64,000 bases of DNA from Chelativorans intermedius. Its GTDB lineage: Bacteria; Pseudomonadota; Alphaproteobacteria; Rhizobiales; Rhizobiaceae. A program made the translations under genes and the position numbers. Location of the stretch: assembly GCF_025398255.1 (NCBI RefSeq), contig NZ_JAODNW010000004.1, positions 25,924-89,923 of the forward strand, written 5' to 3'. Below, piece by piece: positions 41,473-51,028 of the stretch (position 1 is its first letter; each line of letters opens with the position of its first letter). Under the pieces are notes generated by a model. That model worked only from the letters and a program-made list of their open reading frames with translations, did not search any database and was not told the origin of the DNA.

Positions 41473-43106
41473 GGCTTCTCCCTGCCCCAACGCCCGGCGG
41501 CGAACATCAGCGCCAGGCACAGCACGCCCAGAAAGAGCGCTATACCCGCAGCGTCCGCCGTGCGATAGCTGCCCATGCGCTGGAGAAGCAGGAAGGGCAG
41601 TGTCTGCACCCGGTCGCTGCCGAACAGGGCGATGACGCCCAGGTCGCCCAGCGACAGCGCCATGGCAAAGGCAAGGGCCGTGGCCGCCGGCCTGCGCAGC
41701 GCCGGCCAGTCGACGAGGCGCAGGCGGTTCCAGCCGGCAATGCCGAGGGAAAGGCACAGCTTCTCGTGGCGCGCGCTCGCCGCATCGTGGGCCGGCCTGA
41801 TGGCCCGGATGGCAAAGGGCATGGCCATCACGGCGTTGACCGTCACCACCATGGCCGGGGCGAAGGCGAAAACATCGCCCACATGCCGCAGCAGGATGAA
41901 CCAGCCCGCCCCGATGACGATGGGCGGCACGATCAGCACCATCATGGCGCCCGTGTCGCTCAACCGCTCCAGAAGCCCCGGCGCGGCGGCCCGCCGGCGA
42001 AGCTCCAGCGCGCGCCGCGCCATGACCAGCGAAAGCGAGAGAAGAAGGCAGAGGAGCGCGGCCAGCGCGGAAAGCACGAGGCTGGTCGCGGTCGCCGCGA
42101 TCACCGCGCCTTCGCCGGCAAGGCGGGCGAGATCGGCGCGCAGGCCGGCCGCCACGGTGGCGGCCATCGGCCCGGCCACGAAGGCGAGGGAGAGGAGAAT
42201 GACGGCGGCATTGAAGCCCCGTTCCACGCGCCCCGGAAAAAGCGCCCGGCGCGGCGCCACCGGCAGGCTGGCATCCCCGGTCATGGCCGCGCCGAGCCGC
42301 GCCAGCATCGCCACGACCAGCCCCGTCAGCGCCACCTGCGCCAGCGTCAGCGCAATGGCGCGCGCCGGGTCGAAGTCGAAGCGCAGCGCCTGATAGATCG
42401 CCACCTCCAGCGTCGTGGCGCCAGGGCCGCCCCCCAGCGTCAGCACGATGGTGAAGGAGGTGGCGCACAGCATGAAGACGAGCCCGGCGACGCCGGGAAG
42501 CGCGTTTCTCAGCACCGGCCACTCGATGAAGCGGAAGGAGGAGACCGCCCCCATGCCGAGCTGCGCCGAAAGGCGCCACTGGTCTGCCGGCACGTTTTCG
42601 AGCGCGGCCAGGAACAGGCGCGCCGCCAGCGGCAGGTTGAAGAACATGTGGGCCACCAGAATGCCCGAAAGCCCGTAGATGCCGGGCCATCGCTCGCCCG
42701 CCAGGGCGGAGAAGAGCGGCGCGAAGTAGCCGGCCCTGCCATAGAGCGCCAGCACGCCGAGCGCGGCGACGATGGCGGGCAGCGCCAGCGGAAGGGCGAA
42801 GAGCTGCAGAATGAGCCCGCGGCCGAAAAAGCGGGGATGGCGGGCGAGCGCGCGAGCGACCAGAAGGGCCGGCCCGACCGACAGCAGCGTGGAAAGGGCA
42901 GCCTGCCAGAGGGTGAAGCGGGCTACCCGCAGCAGGTAGGAATCGAAGGCGGAAAGCGCGCCCTGCCAGGCGCCCAGCGCCTCGAACGCCAGCCCCGCGA
43001 ACGCGCCGCCGACGAGAAGGCCGATCGCCGCCAGCGCCAGCGCGCCCGCGGCCACACGGCCCGCGCCCGCCGGGCGCGCCTTCAGCGGCTCAGGACCGAC
43101 AGCCAC
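41469..43106 (-). CDS. thiP: Thiamine ABC transporter permease ThiP
   Basis: A 545-residue double-length permease with two MetI-like halves and about twelve transmembrane segments, the architecture of ThiP. The first EAA-type loop is near [27 protein letters not shown] and the second near [26 protein letters not shown]. The start is GTG at 43106, inside the last 25 bases of thiB, so translation is coupled. Partners: ThiB and ThiQ. Confidence 0.92.
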   Translation of the reverse strand: MAVGPEPLKARPAGAGRVAAGALALAAIGLLVGGAFAGLAFEALGAWQGALSAFDSYLLRVARFTLWQAALSTLLSVGPALLVARALARHPRFFGRGLILQLFALPLALPAIVAALGVLALYGRAGYFAPLFSALAGERWPGIYGLSGILVAHMFFNLPLAARLFLAALENVPADQWRLSAQLGMGAVSSFRFIEWPVLRNALPGVAGLVFMLCATSFTIVLTLGGGPGATTLEVAIYQALRFDFDPARAIALTLAQVALTGLVVAMLARLGAAMTGDASLPVAPRRALFPGRVERGFNAAVILLSLAFVAGPMAATVAAGLRADLARLAGEGAVIAATATSLVLSALAALLCLLLSLSLVMARRALELRRRAAAPGLLERLSDTGAMMVLIVPPIVIGAGWFILLRHVGDVFAFAPAMVVTVNAVMAMPFAIRAIRPAHDAASARHEKLCLSLGIAGWNRLRLVDWPALRRPAATALAFAMALSLGDLGVIALFGSDRVQTLPFLLLQRMGSYRTADAAGIALFLGVLCLALMFAAGRWGREKP

Positions 43107-44083
43107 TCTTCAACCCAGGCCTTGCGGTTCTCGGCCACCACCTCCGGGGGGAAGATCAGTGTCTCGGCCGGCGTCACCAGCGTCTCGAAAACCGGGTCGA
43201 GGGGTTGCGAGGTCTCGCCGGCCGGGAACATCCAGTTGGTCTCGGGAATGACGTCCTGAAAGCCGGGGCCGATCATGAAGGCGAGGAACGTCTCGGCAAG
43301 CGGGTTGTCGGCGCCCTTCACCGTCTTCGCGGCCACCTCGACCTGCAGATAGTGCCCTTCCGCGAAGGCCGCCGCACGGTAGCGCTCCGTGCCCTCCACG
43401 ATGCGGTGATAGGCGGGCGAGGTGGTGTAGGACAGCACCATGGGCACCTCGCCATTGGTGAACAGGCCATAGGACTCGCTCCAGCCCGGCGTCACGGTCA
43501 ACACCTTGTCCCCGAGCTTCGCCCAGGCGTCTGCCGCTTCCTCGCCGAACACCGCCTTCATCCACAGAAGCAGGCCGAGCCCCGGGGTGGAGGTGCGCGG
43601 ATCCTGGATGGCGATCTTCAGCGCGCTGTCGGCCTCCACCAGCGCCTTCAGGCTCTGCGGCGGCGCCTCCAGCGCCTGCGTGTCGTAGACGAAGGCGAAG
43701 TAGCCGTAGTCATAGGGCACGAACACGTCGTCGGAGAAGCCGCCGGGCACCTTCACCTTTCCGGGGTCGATGCCATGCGGGGCAAAGAGCCCCGTCTCCT
43801 TCGCCTCGTGGATGAGGTTGGTGTCGAGCCCCAGGACAATGTCGGCATCGGTTTCCGCGCCCTCCAGCCGCAGGCGGTTGAGGAGCGCCACGCCGTCGGC
43901 CACCGCGACGAACTTGAGCTCGCACCGGCAGTGCTCCTCGAAGGTCTTCTTCACCGCCGGGCCGGGCCCCCATTCGGCGGTGAAGCTTTCATAGGTGTAG
44001 ATGGTCAGCGTTTCCCGGGCTTGCGCCGCGCTCGCGGCGAAAAGCCAGACCACGCCCATGAGGCTTGCGGAAATCCAGCGCAT
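43082..44083 (-). CDS. thiB: Thiamine-binding periplasmic protein ThiB
   Basis: A 333-residue periplasmic protein with signal peptide (residues 1-22, cleavage after AQA). The mature part begins [27 protein letters not shown], the ThiB opening, and contains [14 protein letters not shown] and [28 protein letters not shown], which line the thiamine site in the family. First gene of the thi operon, 64 bp behind the riboswitch. Confidence 0.95.
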   Translation of the reverse strand: MRWISASLMGVVWLFAASAAQARETLTIYTYESFTAEWGPGPAVKKTFEEHCRCELKFVAVADGVALLNRLRLEGAETDADIVLGLDTNLIHEAKETGLFAPHGIDPGKVKVPGGFSDDVFVPYDYGYFAFVYDTQALEAPPQSLKALVEADSALKIAIQDPRTSTPGLGLLLWMKAVFGEEAADAWAKLGDKVLTVTPGWSESYGLFTNGEVPMVLSYTTSPAYHRIVEGTERYRAAAFAEGHYLQVEVAAKTVKGADNPLAETFLAFMIGPGFQDVIPETNWMFPAGETSQPLDPVFETLVTPAETLIFPPEVVAENRKAWVEEWLSVLSR

Positions 44084-44146
44084 CGGCGCCTCCTCTCGGC
44101 TTCGCTTCCGGGGGAATGAGGCGCCTGTCAGCCACAGCGTCTAAAT

Positions 44147-44226
44147 CCCTCCGCCGGTACAAACCGGATCAGGTTCAGCGGGTTGGCCAACGGCCTCTCA
44201 GCCGGCCTCTCGCCGGCACCCCGTTA
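44147..44226 (-). ncRNA. TPP riboswitch (THI element)
   Basis: Read on the minus strand the element runs ACGGGGTGCC ... GGCTGAGAGG ... AACCCGCTGAACCTGATCCGG ... CGGAGGGA, containing the invariant CTGAGA (within 44194-44201) and the CCTGATC helix region of TPP riboswitches. It lies between the divergent thiB and thiamine pyrophosphokinase genes, in the thiB leader. Binding of TPP should turn off thiBPQ, probably by masking translation initiation, since no clear terminator stem with U-tract follows. Confidence 0.95.
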
Positions 44227-44370
44227 GAGCAGGGGCGAAGATAGAGTGCCGGAAGAGGCTGCGCAAGGGGTCGGCGGCGCCCGGACGGTCGCCATTGCCA
44301 TGGCGGTTGTGGCCGGCCCGTGCGGCGGGCGCTTCCGCTTTGCCCTTCGCTCGTGCTAATCCCCGCCCCC

Positions 44371-45015
44371 ATGAGCCGATTTGCCATCCTGCTTGGCGGT
44401 GCGCTGCGCCGCACGCCCGCGCTTGAAGCCCGCATTGCCGGGGCCCGTTTCATCGCCGCCGATTCCGGCATGCGCCATGCCGAGACGCTGGGCGTCACGC
44501 CGGAGCTGTGGGCAGGCGATTTCGATTCGGTTTCCGATCGCCTGAGCGCCGCCCATGCGGATGTGCCGCGCGAGATTCATCCCCCCGACAAGGACCGGAC
44601 GGATGGCGAGATCGCCGTCGAGGCGGCCTTGCGCCTCGGCGCCACCTCGCTGGTGCTGGTGGGCGCCTTCGGCGGCAGGCGGGTGGACCATTTCTATCAG
44701 CATCTGGCCCAGGCGCTGCGGCTGGCCGAGGCGGGCGTGCCCACGGTGCTCACCAGCGGCGACCAGGAGGGGCTGCCGCTCACCGTCGGCGAGCGGCAGG
44801 AGTTCGACTACCCGGACGGGACGCTGTTCAGCATTCTCGCCTTCGGCGCGCTTTCCGGGCTCACGGTCGAGGGGGCGAAATGGCCGCTCGACGCGGTGGA
44901 GGTGCCCTTCGGCTCCTCGCTCACCATCTCCAACGAGGTGCGTGGCCGGCTCGCCGTCACCCTGCGGGAGGGGCGGGCGCTGCTCGTCGCGCATCCGGGC
45001 GCGGAGGAGGGTTGA
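44371..45015 (+). CDS. thiN: Thiamine pyrophosphokinase
   Basis: A 214-residue kinase converting thiamine to TPP. It has the catalytic AGDFDSVSD motif near 48-56, PPDKDRTDGEIA near 71-82, the GAFGGRRVDHFYQHL segment and the C-terminal thiamine-binding GSSLTISNEVRG. ATG at 44371; the frame to 44320 adds an untypical stretch. It is divergent from the thiBPQ operon and probably outside the riboswitch's control. Together uptake plus this kinase can supply TPP from external thiamine. Confidence 0.93.
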   Translation: MSRFAILLGGALRRTPALEARIAGARFIAADSGMRHAETLGVTPELWAGDFDSVSDRLSAAHADVPREIHPPDKDRTDGEIAVEAALRLGATSLVLVGAFGGRRVDHFYQHLAQALRLAEAGVPTVLTSGDQEGLPLTVGERQEFDYPDGTLFSILAFGALSGLTVEGAKWPLDAVEVPFGSSLTISNEVRGRLAVTLREGRALLVAHPGAEEG

Positions 45016-45018
45016 AGG

Positions 45019-46833
45019 ATGGCCCCGCCGCTCATCAGGCTCGACGACATCCACCTCACCTTCGGCGGCACGCCGCTTCTCGCCGGGGCCTCGCTGATGG
45101 TGGGGCCGGGCGAGCGCATCGCGCTCGTCGGACGCAACGGCTCGGGAAAGTCCACCCTGCTCAAGATTGCCGCGGGCCTCGCCGAAGCGCAGTCGGGCGC
45201 GGTCTTCCGCCAGCCCACCGCCACCATGCGCTACCTGCCGCAGGCCCCGGACTGGCAGGGCTTTTCCACCGTGCGGGCCTATGTGGAGGCGGGGCTCGGA
45301 CCGGCCGACGATGTGGGCCGCGTGGCACTGGTTCTCGACAGTCTCGGCCTTACCGGCGAGGAGGACCCGGCGGCCCTTTCGGGCGGCGAGGCGCGGCGGG
45401 CGGCGCTGGCCCGCGTGCTGGCGCCGCAGCCGGACCTCCTTCTTCTCGACGAGCCGACCAACCATCTCGACCTGGCCACCATCGAGTGGCTGGAGGGCGA
45501 GCTGTCGCGCTCTTCCTCTGCGCTGGTGGTCATCTCGCATGATCGGCGTTTCCTGGAGCGCGTCAGTCGCGCCACGGTTTGGCTCGACCGCGGCGTCACG
45601 CGGCGCCTCGACAAGGGGTTTGCCCATTTCGAGGACTGGCGGGACAGGGTTCTGGAGGAAGAGGAGCGCGAGCAGCAGAAGCTCGGCCGACAGATCGCCC
45701 GCGAGGAACACTGGCTGCGCTATGGCGTGACCGCGCGGCGCAAGCGCAATGTACGCCGCCTGGCCGAGCTCGAAGCGCTGCGCGCCCGCCGCCGCACCCA
45801 TCGCGGGCCGGAGGGCACGGCCCTCATGGCTGCGGCCGAGGCGACGGAATCGGGCAAGCTGGTCATCGAGGCGAGGGGCGTCGAGAAGCGCTTTGGCGAG
45901 ACCGTCGTGGTCCGGGACTTCTCCATTCGCATCCAGCGCGGCGAGCGCGTCGGTCTCGTCGGACCCAACGGTGCGGGCAAGACGACGCTTCTCAAGCTGC
46001 TCACCGGCGCGCTTGCGCCGGATGCCGGCACGTTGCGCCTCGGCACCAATCTGCAGATCGCCACGCTCGACCAGAACCGCGCCGCCCTCGACCCCGACGA
46101 GACGCTGGCCCATTTCCTCACCGACGGGCGCGGCGACAGCGTGGTGGTCAACGGTCAGGAGCGGCACGTGGTCTCCTACATGCAGGACTTCCTGTTCAAG
46201 CCGGAGCAGATGCGCACGCCGGTGCGCGAGCTTTCCGGGGGCGAGCGGGCGCGGCTGGTGCTTGCCCGCCTCCTGTCGCGTCCGGCCAATCTGCTGGTGC
46301 TCGACGAGCCCACCAACGACCTCGACATGGAGACGCTGGACCTTCTGCAGGAGTTGGTGGAGGGGTTCCCTGGCACGGTTCTTCTCGTCAGCCATGACCG
46401 CGACTTTCTCGACCGCACCGTCACGAGCACGCTGGCGCCGGAGGGCGGCGGGCGCTGGGTGGACTATGCCGGCGGCTATTCCGACATGATGGCCCAACGC
46501 CAGGGGGCCGCTCTTCCGGGGCGTCGGGCGCGGGCGCCCGAGCGCCCGGCACGGCAACAGCAGGAGCCGCGGGAGGAGAAGAGGCCGGCCGCCAGAAAGC
46601 TCTCCTACAAGCAGAAATTCGCTCTGGAGACGCTGCCGGGCCGGATCGAGGCGCTCGGCGGCGAGATCGCGGCGCTGGAGCAAAAGCTGGCTGACCCGAC
46701 GCTCTACAGCCGCGATGCGGCCGCCTTCGCCCGCTTCACGGAGACGCTGGACGCAAAGCGCGCCGAGCGCGAGCGGCTGGAGGAGGAGTGGCTGGAGCTC
46801 GAAATGCTGCGTGAGGAGATCGAGGGCGGCTGA
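45019..46833 (+). CDS. uup: ABC-F family ATPase Uup
   Basis: A 604-residue cytoplasmic ABC-F protein with two ATPase domains and no membrane part. Domain 1: GRNGSGKST, LSGGEARRAALARVL, LLLLDEPTNHLDL. Domain 2: GPNGAGKTT, LSGGERARLVLARLL, LVLDEPTNDLDM. A charged interdomain linker follows the first domain, and a C-terminal coiled coil (about 540-600, RIEALGGEIAALEQKL) is typical of Uup. It acts at the ribosome or on branched DNA intermediates in relatives. It starts four bases after the thiamine pyrophosphokinase stop. Confidence 0.93.
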   Translation: MAPPLIRLDDIHLTFGGTPLLAGASLMVGPGERIALVGRNGSGKSTLLKIAAGLAEAQSGAVFRQPTATMRYLPQAPDWQGFSTVRAYVEAGLGPADDVGRVALVLDSLGLTGEEDPAALSGGEARRAALARVLAPQPDLLLLDEPTNHLDLATIEWLEGELSRSSSALVVISHDRRFLERVSRATVWLDRGVTRRLDKGFAHFEDWRDRVLEEEEREQQKLGRQIAREEHWLRYGVTARRKRNVRRLAELEALRARRRTHRGPEGTALMAAAEATESGKLVIEARGVEKRFGETVVVRDFSIRIQRGERVGLVGPNGAGKTTLLKLLTGALAPDAGTLRLGTNLQIATLDQNRAALDPDETLAHFLTDGRGDSVVVNGQERHVVSYMQDFLFKPEQMRTPVRELSGGERARLVLARLLSRPANLLVLDEPTNDLDMETLDLLQELVEGFPGTVLLVSHDRDFLDRTVTSTLAPEGGGRWVDYAGGYSDMMAQRQGAALPGRRARAPERPARQQQEPREEKRPAARKLSYKQKFALETLPGRIEALGGEIAALEQKLADPTLYSRDAAAFARFTETLDAKRAERERLEEEWLELEMLREEIEGG

Positions 46834-46905
46834 CGCGGCGCGCCACACAGCGGGCCCGGCATTTCTTCACCCGATGCTAACGCCTGCGCTGCACAGTGCC
46901 GTTTC

Positions 46906-47847
46906 ATGGACGAAGCGTTTCTCGTTTCCGCAAGGCCGGACGTGCAGAAGGCACGGGCCGACTGGCTGGCGGCGCTCAGGCACGAGCGGCGGCTGGCCGC
47001 GCACACTGTGGAGGCTTACGAGCGGGACACCCGTCAGTTCCTTCAGTTTCTCACCGGCCACTTTGGCGGCCCGCCTGGCATCGCCGAGATTGCCGATCTC
47101 AGGCCCGCCGACCTGCGCGCCTTCCTGGCTGCGCGGCGGGGCGGCGGTGCCGGCGCGCGCACGCTGGGCCGCGGGCTTTCCGGCATCCGCTCGTTCCTGC
47201 GCCATCTGGAGCGCCAGGGCCTCGTGAATGCCGCCGGCGCTTCCGCCCTCTCGGCGCCGCGGGTGCGCAAGGGCCTGCCCAAGCCGCTGACGGCGGCGGA
47301 CGCGCGGCGCGTCGCCTCGGGCGAGGGGCAGCTTGCCGAGGAGCCATGGGTGGCGGCGCGCAATGTCGCGGTCTTCGCCTTGCTCTATGGGGCCGGCCTG
47401 CGCATTGGCGAGGCGCTGGGCCTTGCAGGCGCCGATGCCGCCGCCATTGCACGGGGCACGCTGCGCGTTGCCGGCAAGGGCGGAAAGACGCGGGTGGTGC
47501 CCGTGCTTCCCGCCGTGGCGCGGGCGGTGGAGACCTATTGCAGGCTGTGTCCCCATCACCTGGCCGGCGAAGGGCCGCTGTTTCGCGGCGTGCGCGGCGG
47601 GCCGCTGCAGCCGGCCATCCTGCAGCGCGAGATGAAGCGGATGCGCAGCGCGCTCAACCTGCCAGAAACGGCCACGCCGCACGCGCTTCGCCATTCCTTC
47701 GCCACCCATCTGCTCGGCCGCGGCGGCGATCTGCGCACCATTCAGGAGCTTCTCGGCCATGCCAGCCTGTCAACCACGCAGGCCTATACGGCGGTAGACA
47801 CCTCGCGCCTGCTGGAGGTCTACGAAAAGGCCCATCCGCGTGTCTGA
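46906..47847 (+). CDS. xerC: Tyrosine recombinase XerC
   Basis: A 313-residue site-specific recombinase for chromosome dimer resolution at dif with XerD and FtsK. The N-terminal SAM-like core-binding domain is at about 15-110. The catalytic tetrad and nucleophile are Arg166 (GLRIGEAL), His259 and Arg262 (HALRHSF), His285 (LGHASL) and Tyr294. No mobile-element genes flank it and the length is normal for Xer, so it is the housekeeping enzyme and not an integron or phage integrase. Confidence 0.92.
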   Translation: MDEAFLVSARPDVQKARADWLAALRHERRLAAHTVEAYERDTRQFLQFLTGHFGGPPGIAEIADLRPADLRAFLAARRGGGAGARTLGRGLSGIRSFLRHLERQGLVNAAGASALSAPRVRKGLPKPLTAADARRVASGEGQLAEEPWVAARNVAVFALLYGAGLRIGEALGLAGADAAAIARGTLRVAGKGGKTRVVPVLPAVARAVETYCRLCPHHLAGEGPLFRGVRGGPLQPAILQREMKRMRSALNLPETATPHALRHSFATHLLGRGGDLRTIQELLGHASLSTTQAYTAVDTSRLLEVYEKAHPRV

Positions 47848-48010
47848 TGGGGGTAATTTGCACGTTGCGCTTAACAGTTTCGCCGTTTTCTAGGGCTAAA
47901 GCCACAAGGGTGATCCCGCAATCGCGCCCGAGGTTCAGGCCCTGCCTGTCGGGGTGTCGATGCCGGAAACCGGATTCCGCGCTTTACTGCGCCGCATTGG
48001 GGAGCAGGCC

Positions 48011-49084
48011 ATGAAACATGCGCATGCCATTGCCGACCGCCTTGCCGCCTTCGCCCTGCGCCTGGTGGCGGGGGTCAATCTCCTGTTCGTGCTGCTTTTC
48101 GTGGCGTCGCTGGCCGTGCTCGGCGGTCGCGCCCGCGCCGAGGAGGGAACCTGCCGGGGCAGCGACCTCGTGGAAGCCCTCGTCGAGCGCGATCCGGGGC
48201 GACTGCGGGCGATCCGCGAGACGGCGGCGCGCACCGCCAACGGCAAGGGGCTGCTGTGGCGCATCGAGGCCGGTGAGGGCGTCGCGCCCTCCTTCCTGTT
48301 CGGCACCATGCATGTGACGGATCCGCGCGTGCACACGCTCTCGCCCGCCGCCGAGGCCGCGTTCGAGGCCGCCGCCACGGTGGCCATCGAAACCACCGAC
48401 ATGCTGGACGGCAAGGCGATGATGGCGGCAATGGCGGAAAGGCCGGATCTCGTCATGTTCCCGCCGGGCGAAGCGTTGACCGACCATCTGACGGCGCAGC
48501 AGCGCGAAGCGCTTCGCAGCGCGCTGAAGCAGCGGGGCGTGCCGCTTCAAAGCGTCGTCAGGATGAGGCCGTGGATGCTCCTGTCGCTTTTTGCGCAGCC
48601 GGCCTGCGAGCTGACGCGCCAGCAGGTGGGCGCGCCGGTGCTCGACCAGATGCTGGGGCGGCGGGCGCAGGCCGCCGGCAAGCGGCTCGTGGGCCTGGAA
48701 AGCGCAGCGGAGCAGTTCGCCGCCATGGCCTCCCTGCCCATCGAGACGCATGTCCAAGGCATCCTCAGCGTGGCTGCGCTGGGCGAGGAGCGGGTGGGCG
48801 ACATGACCGAAACCATGATCGGGCTCTATCTCGCCGGCGAGACGGCCATGATCCTGCCGGTTGTGGAGAGCCTGGCGCCACGGGCCGGCGGCCATGCCGC
48901 CGGCTATGCCGCCTTCGAGGAAAAGCTGGTCAACGCCCGCAACGAAGTGATGGTCGAGCGCGCCCTGCCGCTCATCGAGGAAGGGGGTGCCTTCATCGCC
49001 GTCGGCGCCCTGCATCTGCCGGGCGAGGCGGGGCTCGTCTCGCTTCTGCGGGCGCGCGGATACACGGTGAGCCGCGCCGACTGA
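48011..49084 (+). CDS. TraB/GumN family protein, membrane-anchored or exported
   Basis: A 357-residue protein with an N-terminal hydrophobic segment (about 17-40, VAGVNLLFVLLFVASLAVLGG) and ARA before a possible cleavage site. The TraB/GumN (ChaN-like) domain opens FLFGTMHVTDPRV, the GxxH motif, and ends with GAFIAVGALHLPGEAGLV, the second conserved His motif; related proteins are metal-dependent proteases (Tiki-like). ATG at 48011 is preferred over 47960 because GGAG sits six bases before it. Monocistronic and convergent with lpdA. Confidence 0.85.
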   Translation: MKHAHAIADRLAAFALRLVAGVNLLFVLLFVASLAVLGGRARAEEGTCRGSDLVEALVERDPGRLRAIRETAARTANGKGLLWRIEAGEGVAPSFLFGTMHVTDPRVHTLSPAAEAAFEAAATVAIETTDMLDGKAMMAAMAERPDLVMFPPGEALTDHLTAQQREALRSALKQRGVPLQSVVRMRPWMLLSLFAQPACELTRQQVGAPVLDQMLGRRAQAAGKRLVGLESAAEQFAAMASLPIETHVQGILSVAALGEERVGDMTETMIGLYLAGETAMILPVVESLAPRAGGHAAGYAAFEEKLVNARNEVMVERALPLIEEGGAFIAVGALHLPGEAGLVSLLRARGYTVSRAD

Positions 49085-49104
49085 GGCCGGCGCGGCACCC
49101 GTGC

Positions 49105-50511
49105 TCAGGAGTGGATCGGCTTGGCGAAGGCGGCGAGGGCCGCTTCCTTCACCGCCTCCGACATGGTCGGATGGGCGTGGCAGGTGCGGGCCAGATCCTC
49201 CGCCGCCCCGCCGAACTCCATCAGAACCGCCGCCTCGTGGATCATCTCGCCGGCCCCGAAGCCCAGGATGTGCACGCCCAGGACGCGGTCGGTCTTCTTG
49301 TCGGCCAGCACCTTCACGAAGCCGTCCGTGTGCAGCATGGAGCGGGCGCGGCCATTGGCGCTGAAGGGGAACTTGCCGACCGTGTAATCCACGCCGGCCT
49401 TCTTCAGCTCCTCCTCCGTCTTGCCCACCGAGGCGACCTCCGGGTTCGTGTAGACCACGCCCGGAATCACGTCATAATTCACATGGCCGGCCTGGCCGGC
49501 GATGATCTCGGCCACCGCCACGCCCTCGTCCTCCGCCTTGTGGGCGAGCATCGGGCCGGCAATCACGTCGCCGATGGCATAGACGCCCTCGACATTGGTG
49601 CGCAGGTGCCCGTCGGTCTTCACGCGGCCGCGCTCGTCCGTCTCGATTCCGGCCTCCTTCAGCCCCAGCCCCTCGGTGTAGGGCTTGCGGCCCGTGGCCA
49701 CCAGCACGACATCGGCCTCGATGGTCTGGGCATCGCCGCCCCTGGCCGGCTCGAAGGTTACCTTTGCGCCCTTGCCGGCCTTGGCGACCTCCGTCACCCT
49801 GGCGCCCAGGTGGAAGGTGAAGCCCTGCTTGGAAAGCAGGCGCTGGAACTGCTTGGCCACCTCGCTGTCCATGCCGCCCAGAATGGTGTCGAGATATTCG
49901 ACCACTGTCACCCTGGCGCCGAGCCGCGCCCACACGGAGCCCAGCTCCAGCCCGATCACGCCGCCGCCCACGACCACCATGGTCTCGGGAACCTTCGAAA
50001 GCTCCAGCGCGCCGGTGGAGGAGACGATCACCTTCTCGTCGAACTTCACGTCCACGCCGGGAATGCCGGCCACGTCCGAGCCGGTGGCGATGACGATGTT
50101 CTTCGTCTCCAGCGTCTCTTCCTTGCCGTCCTCGCCCGTCACCGTCACCCTGCCGGCGGCGGCGATGCGCCCGGTGCCGCGGAAGACCTCGATCTTGTTC
50201 TTCTTCATCAGGAAGTCGAGGCCCTTGACGTTCTGCTCCACCGTCCGGTCCTTGTGGGCCAGCATCTTCTTCAGGTCGAGCTTCGGCTTGCCCACGTCGA
50301 TGCCGAGGTCTGCGAAGGCGTGGCCTGCCTCGGCGAACATTTCGCTAGCGTGCAGCAACGCCTTGGAGGGAATGCAGCCGACATTCACGCATGTGCCGCC
50401 ATGGTTCGGCCGCTTCTCCACCACCGCCGTCCTGAGGCCAAGCTGGGCGGCCTTGATGGCACAGACATAGCCGCCGGGGCCGGTTCCGATCACCACGACA
50501 TCGTAAGACAT
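49105..50511 (-). CDS. lpdA: Dihydrolipoyl dehydrogenase
   Basis: The 468-residue E3 flavoprotein re-oxidises the lipoyl arm of SucB using NAD. N-terminal [17 protein letters not shown] binds FAD; the redox pair is in [13 protein letters not shown]; the NAD site is [19 protein letters not shown]; and the C-terminal [13 protein letters not shown] supplies the active His-Glu of the other subunit. Last gene of the suc cluster. Confidence 0.97.
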   Translation of the reverse strand: MSYDVVVIGTGPGGYVCAIKAAQLGLRTAVVEKRPNHGGTCVNVGCIPSKALLHASEMFAEAGHAFADLGIDVGKPKLDLKKMLAHKDRTVEQNVKGLDFLMKKNKIEVFRGTGRIAAAGRVTVTGEDGKEETLETKNIVIATGSDVAGIPGVDVKFDEKVIVSSTGALELSKVPETMVVVGGGVIGLELGSVWARLGARVTVVEYLDTILGGMDSEVAKQFQRLLSKQGFTFHLGARVTEVAKAGKGAKVTFEPARGGDAQTIEADVVLVATGRKPYTEGLGLKEAGIETDERGRVKTDGHLRTNVEGVYAIGDVIAGPMLAHKAEDEGVAVAEIIAGQAGHVNYDVIPGVVYTNPEVASVGKTEEELKKAGVDYTVGKFPFSANGRARSMLHTDGFVKVLADKKTDRVLGVHILGFGAGEMIHEAAVLMEFGGAAEDLARTCHAHPTMSEAVKEAALAAFAKPIHS

Positions 50512-50547
50512 GTTTCCAATCCCTCTCCTGTCGCCGCCAAAGGCAGC

Positions 50548-51000
50548 CTATTCCTGACAGCCGCTCAGGCTGTAGACGTCGATGCCGGGCAGCGCCGCTC
50601 CGCCCGGCACGCCGGAACGCAGGGCCCGGCTCAGATCCACAAGGATCAGCCGCTCGGTCGCGTCCTCGTCCGCGGCGGGCAGAGGGCCGATCCGGCCCTG
50701 CCGGTCGATCGCTTGGATCGCGCCGTGCCACAGCGCGCCGCCCGCCTGCGCGCCGCTGGCGGCGAGCCTGCCCTCTGGCTGGCCGCCGGCGCGCGGCCAG
50801 GCGACCTCGCCCTCCAGGGGGCGGCGCCCGGGCAGCAGCAGGCGGAAGGCATTGCGCACGTCCTGCCGGGTGGCGGGCGTGAACTCGAGGCCGCTCTCAC
50901 CGCCCGCTTCCCGATAGACCGCCAGCGCCTGCGGGCAGGCGGCAGAGGCAGCTCCCGCCGGAAGCAGGGCGGCGACCATCAGCAGCATCCTCAGCGTCAT
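50548..51000 (-). CDS. Hypothetical exported protein between sucB and lpdA
   Basis: A 150-residue protein with a signal peptide (residues 1-20, cleavage after ASA). The mature part has two Cys, one near its start and one third from the C-terminus, that could form a disulfide. No recognisable domain. It sits 28 bp after sucB and 36 bp before lpdA in the same orientation, so it is co-transcribed with 2-oxoglutarate dehydrogenase genes even though it leaves the cytoplasm. Function unknown. Confidence 0.7.
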   Translation of the reverse strand: MTLRMLLMVAALLPAGAASAACPQALAVYREAGGESGLEFTPATRQDVRNAFRLLLPGRRPLEGEVAWPRAGGQPEGRLAASGAQAGGALWHGAIQAIDRQGRIGPLPAADEDATERLILVDLSRALRSGVPGGAALPGIDVYSLSGCQE

Positions 51001-51028
51001 CGCGCCGTGCCTCGCCGGGGGATGGAGC

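Noticed and set aside
46906..47847. Tyrosine recombinase as an integrase of a mobile element
   Set aside because: Length and motifs match XerC, no att sites or phage genes flank it, and base composition does not differ.
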